Assembly: GCA_016110215.1 (NCBI GenBank)
Contig: JADWQD010000021.1
Location: 186,001 to 250,000, forward strand
Origin: Capronia americana
Lineage: Eukaryota > Ascomycota > Eurotiomycetes > Chaetothyriales > Herpotrichiellaceae
Reading direction: 5' to 3'
Length of the DNA: 64,000 nucleotides
Below the pieces are notes generated by a model. The model was not told the origin of the DNA and made no database searches. It saw nothing but the letters and a program-made list of their open reading frames with translations. The position numbers and the translations under genes are program-made. Positions 44,163 to 53,139 of the stretch are shown here, in pieces (within the stretch, counting starts at the first letter, position 1; every line of letters starts with the position of its first letter).

Positions 44163-44732
44163 TCAATGACCCGACAGGCTTCTCGGACCAGACTCGACCC
44201 GCGTTTTGATGAGTCGATGATCCTCGCCGCGTTCCAACCGGCGACAAAGCTCCTCCGGATCGAAATCGGTGCCGATCGGGTTCTGGGCGAATTCCGCACT
44301 CGCCATGAACGCACTCGCCTCCTCGGCCGTGTCGTAATTGTCGACCTGTGTCTCGATCCGATTGCCGTCTGGATCTGTGTAGTACATGCTCGTGGTCGGC
44401 CCGTGGTTCAGACACGTCGTCGGGAGGATGCCCAGCGCCTTTCGTTGCCGATAAGCCAGTGCGAGATCGTCCAACGAGTCAAAGGCAAAAGCGACGTGGT
44501 CCATGCCGATGGAATCTGCGGCGCGATCGGAAGCGTGGGCCGTGTTGATGATGGCGATGCGGTGATGTTCTTCGTCATAGCGCAGGAAGCTCAACGTCTC
44601 ATTCTCGTAGCTGGCGTGGGCGCCTAGGAAGTCTTTGTAGTACTGGACCATAGCTTTGTACTTGTTCGTGCGTAGAACCACATGCACTAGATTGGCAGGC
44701 GATTTGGTCCGGGTTCGTTGGGTCTCGGACAT
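44163..44732 (-). CDS. VOC-fold extradiol-dioxygenase-like protein
   Basis: Single-exon 189-residue vicinal-oxygen-chelate protein. Metal ligands can be placed: His in NLVHVVLRT near the N-terminus, His in SIGMDHVAFAF, and Glu in YYTDPDGNRIETQVD; these match the His-His-Glu set of type I extradiol dioxygenases. Only two beta-alpha-beta-beta-beta modules are present, whereas the common bacterial catechol 2,3-dioxygenases have four (about 300 residues). It could therefore be a small two-module ring-cleavage enzyme, or a glyoxalase-like isomerase. Surroundings (FAD monooxygenase, FAH-family enzyme, several dehydrogenases) favour ring cleavage. The C-terminal 40 residues beyond the fold (AEFAQNPIGTDFDPEEL) are typical of the fungal small form. 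Confidence 0.82.
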   Translation of the reverse strand: MSETQRTRTKSPANLVHVVLRTNKYKAMVQYYKDFLGAHASYENETLSFLRYDEEHHRIAIINTAHASDRAADSIGMDHVAFAFDSLDDLALAYRQRKALGILPTTCLNHGPTTSMYYTDPDGNRIETQVDNYDTAEEASAFMASAEFAQNPIGTDFDPEELCRRLERGEDHRLIKTRVESGPRSLSGH

Positions 44733-45484
44733 GGTGAGACGGCGAAAAAGAGGTTGATGGTGAATTCAATCTGTCTCTTTGCGAGTCCTGTCCTGTCCTG
44801 GGATCAACCGCGAAGCAGGGTTTGCGTAGTAGGCTTTAACCTAGATGATGGGACTCTCTCCCAGGGGCTGCAATGCAGTTTAAAGGCCATGAGGATGTGA
44901 TTCTGCAGCAACAACTTCGCCCGGAAGCCGGAGGCGCCAAGTACTTGCACTGCGAGGCCTTGCTCCGGGCGAAGTGAAGCGTTCTGGGTGCCGGTGAGGG
45001 GCTCTCTCGGCTCGGATGTTGATTCTGATCTAGGTCTATCGGCTTTGGAGTGTCTCATCCGTGCTGCTCATTACTTTTTAAGCAATGACCTTCGAAGGTG
45101 GACCATCCGGACCGAATCTCGGATCTAATCATTCGACGAGCCTAGCGACGCCGACCCTGAACCCTTGAGGAGCAGGAAGGTCTTGGATAAGTAAAATCCA
45201 GGATGTCCTGACCAGCAAGGGCTACGAGACAAGTTCCAAAGAGAACTCGGAAAGACTGTTATATCCGCTCGGTCTTTGATCCGATCCATGGATCTCGCGC
45301 TCGCGGGCCTCTAAGATTGACTTGTTTGGCTTGTCCTCCTTGACTTGGGGGACTAGCGAACACATCCATGTACTACGCAAGACAAGTGTGTGATCAAAAA
45401 GCCTGATCACCACCCCGGGATTTCATGCATCTCCATGCCAGAGAGCGCCATCCACACGTATAACCACGAATCCACCACTATCGG
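44733..45484. other. Intergenic with a 12-bp inverted repeat
   Basis: About 750 bp between the VOC start and the MFS 2 stop (both minus strand), so this is the VOC promoter. ACTTCGCCCGGA at 44914-44925 returns inverted as TCCGGGCGAAGT at 44964-44975, with 38 bp between. This could be an operator for a dimer or a structure at the 5' end. No gene is seen. Confidence 0.55.
44914..44975. repeat. Perfect 12-bp inverted repeat, 38-bp spacer
   Basis: Arms 44914-44925 and 44964-44975 are exact reverse complements. They lie about 180-245 bp upstream of the VOC start codon. The CCCGG core makes a fungal CGG-binding factor conceivable. Confidence 0.8.
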
Positions 45485-47467
45485 TCAGTGATTGAGTGTT
45501 GCCACAATTCGGTTGGTCATATATGGTGTGATGTCGCCGAGCAGAAAGGCGGCGATCAATGCCAGAACGCCAAAGGGGATGCTCGTGTAGAAGATATACT
45601 TCAGCGAATCAGCGAAGGCCCACTGACTGCCCAGAGCGCCAGCGGCAATGATTTCTGGGCTGACTCCCCTCACGTCTGCCAGTCCAGTAGCATTGGTGAG
45701 GAACGTGGTGACGAATTCGGGGGCGGAGCTGACCGGAAGACCTGCTTTTACGGCGTATTCTGCGATATCAGCGGGAAGCTTCGCACCGAGCTTGTTGGTG
45801 AAGATATTGTAGTAGATTGCGAAGCCGATGGACCCGCCAACCGCGCGGATTGCGAGGGTGAGGCCTGCTGTCGTGGCGATCATGTCGTCTGGGCTGGCAA
45901 TGGTTGCAATTGTGGCCGCAGGCACGATGAGGCCGCCCACTGCGAAGCCAGCAATTGTCGTGGCAGCCGTCACAAACGCCGGGTTGGTCGGATTCCCGGC
46001 AGCTAAGCATCCAACAAAGGCAGCTTGATACAGGAGTCAGTGACGTGTGGATCGATGATCGGCTGGTGACTTACTCATGCCAGCGCAGGATGCGGCAATT
46101 GACCATCTCGCGTATCTTGGGTACCGCGAAAGGAACCAATTCCCAAACACAGCCCCGAAAATGGTGGTGGTCGGCATGCCTGCACCTCGAGCTCCTACCA
46201 CAATAGGATTCGCCGGATACACATTGCTAAAATATGTAGGGGCGAAGTTGGTCAAGGAATAGAAGTTCACACCGGCGATGAACGAGATGACAAAGGCCAT
46301 GCGAGTGACACGCCGCCGGAAGAGCTCTCGCGGCGCAATTGGGACCTTTGCAAAACGCAGCTCCCATATCACAAATGCAGCCAGGACCAGGATCCCGATG
46401 ATGAGCGGGACCAAGACCTGCGCACTGTCCCAATGGTACAGATAGCCGCCGTTGTTCAAGGCCACAAGACTGAGGCAGAAGTTAGCCATTGTCACGTCGG
46501 GTTTGGTTCGTCTTACAGCAGTGTCAAGCCAGCTAACGACAAAAGACCTCCAATGTAGTCGATGTCTCGGATCACTTCCTTTCGGCGCAAACCTACAAGT
46601 CTAGAGTGTTTGGTGGGAAAGTAGAGCAGTGCGACCCCAGCGAACGCAAGGCCCTGGTAAATGCTGGGTCCAACGAATCAGTCGATAGAAAGTTGATGCC
46701 AGGACACGCTGCATACCAGGTAATCCAGAAGCCCCATCTCCAAGTTGCTCGCGTTGCCAGCAGCTGACAATAAAGCGTGTACGGGCCGAGAGGCGTGGCA
46801 ATCGCCGTCATGATTGCCACACTGTACCCTCGGGCCCGGATAGGAACCACTTCGGTAATACTACACAGTCAATATCAGCCACCATTGTCCGTATTCAGGT
46901 TCGATAGTCCTTTACCCTGCGAGAGCAGAAAGTTCGGCGACGCCAGCCCCAGCGCCGCACAGCGCCATGGCAACAACCCCTTGAGCAAATGAGTGAGCCG
47001 TTCCCATGACGATTGCACCCACGATGAGTAGCGCAGTGGAAGCCAGGGCAATAGGACGCCGGCCAAAGATGTCCTGGAGGTAGCCACAGAAGGGGATTGG
47101 CACTGCTGCCGACAGCGTATATGCTATCGGCAGCCACGAACTTGTGGATGCGCCTCCGATGTCCGCAACCACGTATTCGAGGCCGCCCGCGGCAAAGTAC
47201 AGGGGCATCTGGGAACCTGTCACGAATTTAGCAGACCCTCCACAGGCGGCGAGTGTGGTTCCACACACCAGTGTAGACGAAACAGAGCGAGACGTAAGCC
47301 ATGAAGGACCTGGCAGTCCAGTCCAGCTTTCCATCCGAGTCGTCGCCTTTGATGGCGACGTTGTCGGCGCCAGCTTGGTTCTCATGCTCAGTATCCTTCG
47401 CAACCGCCTCCACATGGTACTCGACCGGGCGGACGCCGGCAGCTTCGCGTAGATTTTTTTCGTCCAT
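45485..47467 (-). CDS. MFS transporter, TRI12/DHA2-like (second of two)
   Basis: Same family as the gene at 2-4 kb. Five introns (47217-47268, 46861-46915, 46664-46716, 46470-46516, 46024-46074) give 574 residues. Motifs in order: LEYVVADIGGASTSSWLPIA, CGYLQDIFGRRPIALAS (motif A), ITEVVPIRARGYSVAI, RDIDYIGGLLSLAGLTLLLV, APTYFSNVYPANPIVVGARG and AAGNPTNPAFVTAATTIAG. The hydrophilic N-terminus is about 55 residues. Without splicing the segment near 46600 misreads; with it the helix pattern is regular, so the gene is intact. Position inside the catabolic cluster, upstream of the ABM protein and divergent from it, suggests transport of the pathway substrate or of a toxic intermediate. Confidence 0.9.
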
Positions 47468-48192
47468 CCTGATATTGCGTTATTGGAAGAGACGATTAAA
47501 AGGGGGGTGTTGCGAAGTCGGGCCAGGAGGTGAGGTATTCATAGTCGAGCAAACACCTTCTCCAGGTCTGGGGCCCCGCAGGTCCAGACTGGACAATAGG
47601 GCCCATCGAGGTACCATTCCACGTGGCTTCTGCGTATGCGCGACCAAGTGTTCCGGCCTCGGTGGACCATGACGCTCCGAAGCTAAGGGCGACCAGGTCT
47701 GAGTTTCAGAGAGAAGGGTAAAGCTAGAAATGGTTGCTGTGGGCGCGAGAGGGACATGTCTGTCTCAGTCCTGGCGCCGGACAGCGTTCAAGACGTTGTT
47801 ATGCATCATGATATGTTCCCAGGCTAGTTTCTGGATTGACGGTTGGACTCGACATACCAAGCGCCGAACTCACGCAACGAATCTCGCCGCCCCGCGTCCG
47901 AAGGTCGCTAGCACAAAAGCGGCAGTCATCACCCCGGTTTTCTTCGGGGGTGAAAGCCTCGCCCGATGAGCCGCTTGCCCCGAAGAGGCTTCGTCCCGGA
48001 CGAGATCTGGAGGCGACGTGATGCCGGAGCTCCGATTCGTTCGTCCATATGTCAATCCCCGGAAAACATTCTCGACCCGCTACCGAAATTGACCAGGGTG
48101 ATACTCTCGACCTGACACGCTCCGAGTTGAAAACAGTTCTCAACAACGAGAGAGTAAACCCCGCCAGCTGCACACGAAATACTGCCAACAAA
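47468..48192. promoter_or_regulatory. Divergent promoter region, MFS 2 / ABM protein
   Basis: About 725 bp. Contains the perfect palindrome CGGAGCTCCG at 48025-48034 (CGG-N4-CCG), about 160 bp before the ABM gene start. Overlapping short ORFs on both strands show no motif. Confidence 0.45.
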
Positions 48193-48944
48193 ATGAGTCC
48201 AGCAACAGAAGTGGCTTTCCTCCCTCTGCGCCCAGGCGTGGACATCAATGACACGTCCTGCCATGAAGGCAAGGTGATGGCGCACATGCTCGAGGCAGGC
48301 AAAGTCGCACCCGGCTGCACAAAGAATTACTGGGGCTTGGAAGAGGAGAATCCGGGCCATGTCCACCTGATTCTGGGTATGAATCCCAATCCCAATCCCA
48401 ATCCCATATCATCCATCCCCCTGGACCGAGCCGACAAAGGGCTGACAACAAACATATATACGTAGACTGGGAGTCCATCGAAGCCCACCGTACATACCAA
48501 GCTCGTCCAGAATACCCCGAGTTTCTCCAGGCGGCGCGGTCCATGGTCAATCCGGCCGAACAGAACGAGGCGTTCCATGTCACGTTCAGTCCACATCCAC
48601 CCACCCCGGCACTGCACTCGCCCGTCGCAGCGGTGCTTCGCGCTTATTTCCCCGTCGACCAGCAGAGTTCCGAGGGAGAGACGTTCGCAGAGGACTTTAT
48701 GAACGTCCTCACCGCTCTGGGCACGCACAAGGTGCCCGGCTTTACTGGGAAGGTATCGTCGGGGTGGTCGATCGAAGAAGTCGATCGAGGCGGTGTGCGG
48801 TGCCGGGTCTTTATGGCCGTGGCGGGCTGGGAGAGTGTCGCGGCCCACACTGAAGCGGCTGCGAGTGAATTTGTCAAGAGTCTTCCAGTACGCAACAAGC
48901 CAAAGGATATGATGGTAGTGCATGTCCGATTTAAATCTCCATAG
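48193..48944 (+). CDS. Tandem ABM / dimeric alpha-beta barrel protein
   Basis: Small 220-residue cytosolic protein; one 89-bp intron (48377-48465). The start at 48193 (MSPATEVAFLPLRPGVD) was chosen because it begins a beta strand typical of the fold; the longer upstream frame looks non-coding. Two half-domains can be seen: residues about 1-95 (GCTKNYWGLEEENPGHVHL, then DWESIEAHRTYQ) and about 115-220 (FPVDQQSSEGETFAEDF, SIEEVDRGGVRCRVFMAVAG, WESVAAH). The W-x-S-x-E/A-A-H pattern is repeated in both halves, as in antibiotic-biosynthesis-monooxygenase and EthD-like proteins, which act as cofactor-free oxygenases, isomerases or accessory proteins. Function here unknown. Confidence 0.8.
48383..48406. 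repeat. Short tandem repeat in an intron
   Basis: Four copies of a 6-bp CCCAAT-type unit inside the ABM gene intron; likely slippage, no coding effect. Confidence 0.7.
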
Positions 48945-49097
48945 CACCATCCTTGACGTATTAATGGACGGTTGACAAGTATTCTTTCGCGTGCGAACCA
49001 ATTCTATTCTACCTTTTCAAAGATTGTAACATCGACGCGGCTGTCATTAAGAGGGAAGAAAGGTTGTCTATACTAACGCGTTGCCGCGCCGATCTAA

Positions 49098-51269
49098 CTA
49101 TCGTTGAAATTCCCCCATCCGGTCAAATTCGTATCCGGTGCTTTGAGTGGACATGTTGGTGATGCTCGAAAACGCTTTAGGCTTGGTTGCCCCCTTGACC
49201 CCGTTTGTCGTGTTGGCGTCGGCGTCGACGCCGCTGTGCACCAGTGGATCAAGGTGGCCGGTAACAGTGCGCAAGATGGTGACGGCGTCATCTTGACCGG
49301 ACACCGCATTTCCTCGCCACGCGACATGGCCATCCGGTCTCACGAGGACGAGATTTTCCTCCCATATCTGCCGAGCATGTCCTTCACCGGCAAGCCGCAC
49401 ATGTTTCACCGGGACGCCAAGTGCAGCGGCGCCGTCCATCAACGGCTCGACGCCGCCGTGGCCGTTGGGGAGAAAGTCGACCAGCGAGAACCATGTGCCG
49501 TAGAGATCGAAGATAGGGCACCCGTCCTTTAGGAACACGTGCGGTGCACGGCTGCCGGGCCATGTCGTGGGGGTGTACTTCGAGGGTTGCCACGCGGGCG
49601 CCTGGCTATGCTCCTCCGGGATGCAGATCCTCGACACGTATCTCTGGCCCATTTCGACCCCGAGGTCCTTGTTCTCTCCGTCGTGTAGTTGATAGTGCTG
49701 ATGGACCGAGTCCCGCACGGCTTGAGAGGACGCCGGGTCCAATTTGGCCAGCGATCCGCGCCGGCCCAGGAGTTCGGCGCCTTTCCCATGGACTGCATTG
49801 TGGACTCCAGATCGCTCAATCGACGCCATCGCCACCGGTCGTCGGTCCTCCTCGTACGACTGGAGTAGACCCGGGCCGCCCCACCCGTGCAGCGTCGCGG
49901 CCATCTTCCATCCCAGGTCGAAAGCGTCCCCCAACCCCATGTTCATGCCATATCCGCCCGTGGGGATGTTTTGATGAGCCGCATCGCCGGCCAGGTAGAT
50001 CCTTCCTTTCGCCCCGGCGTAGGACCGAGCAATCGCGATACTGGGTCTGTAGGTAGATCTGACCAGCACCTCGTCTATCTGGATGCTGTAAGGCTGGTCC
50101 AAGCCCCCCAAGACCATGTGCACTGCGTCGTGTGAGGATATTGCATCGCAATCTTCTCCCATCGGTATGTGAAGGTGTGTGGTCCATGTGTCCTTCTCGT
50201 CCTGTGCGATGATGGCACCTCGGAATCTGCCCTCGTCGAGGAAAAAGATGTGCCAGAACCGGCCTTGCCGATGTAGTCTGGTCAGGTCGCGGGATTTGAA
50301 GTGGATCAAAAGCGTATAGGATGGTCTGCATCGCCGGTCAGAGTGACTGGTTTCGTCGTATGGGAGCATACAAGGACGCGATTCTCGTTCAAAAGGGGAG
50401 GGACTTGCTTACACTGGACCACCATCAAGTTCGATTTGAAGGCCGCGCCGGATCTTGCTGGAGGCGCCGTCACAGGCGGCGAGCAGCTTAGAGGAGATGA
50501 GCGACTTTGAATGGTCTCTGAGGTCCGTCACTGTCGTCAGGACGCAATCATCCTGCTCCTCGGCCTTTTCCACCTTGGTTTGGAATCGGATTTCAATATC
50601 CGGGTTCTTGTTACAGAGTTCCTTGAGCCACGCTTCGAAGACGGCCTGAGAAAGACGCTGGTATGGTTCTAACGGAAGCGACCCATCGTTCGAGGCTGCA
50701 ATGATCTTGCGATAGTCGTCGACCCCGGGCAGTGGCCATTCGGTGATCGGCTCTTGTTCGTGAAGAGATTTGGAAATCTTCACACTGTAGGGAAAGTGAG
50801 CGGGTACCCCTGAAGAGTCCAGTATCAGCGCAGAACAGATATGGCCCATCCAGTGCGACACTGGAGGTAATACCTTGTTTGCGGAGCTCATCTGCCAGCC
50901 CCAACTTTCGGAACATCTCCATCGATCGTGCGTTTGTCAGGTCCATCTTGGGCCACCTGAATCAGAAATTTAGCGGCGGAAACGGGACACAGATCGTCAC
51001 CAGGGCCAGTCAAAGGGTGCGGGGGGGTTCGCGGTCTCTCACCTGGTGGTTGTTGCGTTGCGTTCGAGGATGACTGATTTGATGCCGTAGTAACTCAGCA
51101 CCGTGGCCAAAACCAAGCCCACAGGACCTCCGCCCGCGATAAGCACGCACCCATCCTCGAGGTGTTCGACGTGTTGTTCGCCGGTGCGTCCGTTACATTG
51201 TTCGTTCACACCGACCATGGGGTCTTGCTGCACGGATGGTGTCGTGCTCGTTGCGTTCGGCTCCGTCAT
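49098..51269 (-). CDS. FAD-dependent aromatic monooxygenase (phenol hydroxylase-like)
   Basis: Class A flavoprotein hydroxylase of the PheA/TfdB type. Introns 50957-51042, 50810-50873 and 50326-50412 give 644 residues from the ATG at 51269; an upstream ATG at 51305 would add 12. The FAD motif CVLIAGGGPVGLVLATVLSY is at about residue 42. Splicing out 50810-50873 restores LRKQGVPAHFPYSVKI; without it the frame fails. Next come EPYQRLSQAVFEAWLKEL, the DG motif LLAACDGASSKIRRGL, HFKSRDLTRLHRQGRFWHIF and the GD motif IYLAGDAAHQNIPTGGYG. A C-terminal thioredoxin-like domain follows. Such enzymes ortho-hydroxylate phenols with NADPH and O2. It diverges from an SDR across 340 bp, so both are probably co-induced. 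Confidence 0.92.
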
Positions 51270-51607
51270 GATGCCAGAGGCAAACGAGTTCTCCTGGAAG
51301 TGCAATGGGCTGAGGCGCTGAGCAACGACGCGGTCGACATGTACCCGGAGTAAAATGTCAGGAGAATGCCTTTATGTGTCTCGTCTGACGCCTCCGGAGC
51401 GCCATCGACCATGCCCTGGGCAAGGTTGCCCGGCCTAGGCTTAGTTGGTGCGTCCGGGCCGAGCATTCCGTTTTCCTGGGCCCCAGATCACGCACGTCCG
51501 AGAGCCACTACCCGGTATATATGTATATCAGACACGTTTCGTACCCGCGTAGGGAATGAATCATGTGCAAAAGTCCAGGCGTGTCGACTTGGATTTGATT
51601 GTCTACC
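51270..51607. promoter_or_regulatory. Divergent promoter region, monooxygenase / SDR 3
   Basis: About 340 bp. TATATATGTATA at 51516-51527 lies about 80 bp before the SDR start and is a good TATA candidate. The short palindrome CTCCGGAG lies near 51393. Confidence 0.5.
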
Positions 51608-52673
51608 ATGTCGTTGATCCAGTTCGGCGAAGCTTTTCCGTCTTTATGCCATGAGGTCGTGGTTATTACAGGTACGCCGTATCTTGGGGACGAGATGTGC
51701 CAGGTCCGCGTCGTAATCAGCAAGCTGACCGGAGCATACAGGTGGTGCAAGTGGCATTGGCGAGGCGCTTGTTCGGTTGGCACGTTCTCATGGAGCCCAC
51801 GTAGTGTTTGGGGACCTCAACGAGGCTTTGGGAGGCAACCTCGCCCAGGAGACAGGAGCGACGTTCGTAAAGACGGACGTGTCTGTCTACGACGACCAAG
51901 TCAGACTGTTCGACGCAGCCTACACGAAACATGGAGCCGTCGACCACGCGATCGCCAACGCGGGTATCTACGAGCCCCCAGGCCTGTTTGATCCTTCTGC
52001 CGATGTACCGTCCCTCTCTCGGGTGCGTACCGGCGAGCCCATGCTCCAGCTTCTACTTCCCGGAGCCACCGCTAATGGGCAAGAAAGGAACCCCCCACCA
52101 AGGTCATCGACGTGAACCTGCGCGGCAGCTTCTGGTTCGCACACATCGCCGCCGTCTACCTCCGGCAGGGCGACGCCGCGCGGAAAAACAAGTCCTTGAC
52201 ACTGGTATCTTCGACGGCCGGCATCCTGTGTCCTCCCAACACGCCGCTCTACAATGTGAGTCAACCCATCCATGACACCCTCGCACGCTGACCCGCGCAT
52301 CAAGACCTCCAAGTCTGGCGTGCTCGGCCTCGCACGAAGCCTCGCGGCGTCATTCCCCGCCACGCACGGCATTCGCGTCAACGGCGTCTGTCCCTCCGTC
52401 ACCGCTACGCCTCTCTCGGCTCTGCATGTGCTTCCCATCTTCGAATCCCTCCAACTTCCGATCAACTCATCGCACGACGTGGCGAGGCAGATGGCCGGGC
52501 TGTGCTGCGATCACGACATGAACGGGAAGATCCTGTACGTAGAAGGCGGCCAGTCTTGGGATATAGAGGAAGGCTTAGCAGAGACGAGGCCCCAATGGCT
52601 CGGAGCATCCGTGCTCGACACGCTCGATAAAATCACCCGACATAGAACAAGCTTCCCCGGTCTGACACCGTGA
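51608..52673 (+). CDS. Short-chain dehydrogenase/reductase (third SDR)
   Basis: Introns 51672-51741, 52023-52087 and 52256-52304 give 293 residues. The first splice creates the cofactor motif VVITGGASGIGEALVRLA; later DVSVYDDQVRLF and IANAGIYEP are seen; then EPPTKVIDVNLRGSFWFAHI and the catalytic Ser in LVSSTAG. The last splice joins Tyr to the rest of the active site (YNTSKSGVLGLA), so skipping intron 3 would remove the catalytic Tyr-Lys pair. The layout resembles the 15-hydroxyprostaglandin-dehydrogenase-like group. It starts 339 bp from the monooxygenase on the other strand, a spacing that supports joint control. It probably oxidises a hydroxyl or dihydrodiol in the same route. Confidence 0.9.
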
Positions 52674-53139
52674 CGAGGTTTGGCTGGCGTGCAAAGGGCA
52701 ACTCTAGTTCAAGCCTTCGGGCTGTTTGCGAGGATCCTGTAATAGCTAGTCTTTTCGCGGTCGAAACCGCATGCCTTCTGAGTAGGAAGTGAAAAAGGGC
52801 AAAAGGACAACTGAGTTCCGTGGCGAGCAGCCCAGAATAATTGCCACGTGTCTGGACACCCAAGCTAATGAACCCGCCGGGGAAAGACAAGTTATTTGGG
52901 CTCCACGAGTCGCAATCCAAGGCGATACAGATTTGAAAGGGGTTACATCGATTTCGTGAAAACACCACAAGTCAGAGATATCTGTAGTCGATTGACAGAC
53001 ACAATTAAGGGACAGACTCATCCGGAAGGATACTCATTGGTCATCGACGAGACCTGGTTCAACGAAGGCAAGAAGCAGACCCAGTTATCCAGTCCCATCT
53101 CATTCAAACCTCCGAGATCCTACAAGAGCAACAGCATGG
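52674..53139. other. Intergenic between convergent genes, nothing seen
   Basis: About 466 bp. Short overlapping ORFs only. Confidence 0.5.

Noticed and set aside
45488..46006. Plus-strand ORF of 172 codons with many Cys
   Set aside because: Antisense of the last MFS 2 exon, whose helices are clearly the coding strand.
50810..50880. Apparent frameshift in the FAD monooxygenase
   Set aside because: Explained by a 64-bp intron with a CTGAT branch; spliced reading LRKQGVPAHFPYS matches the family.
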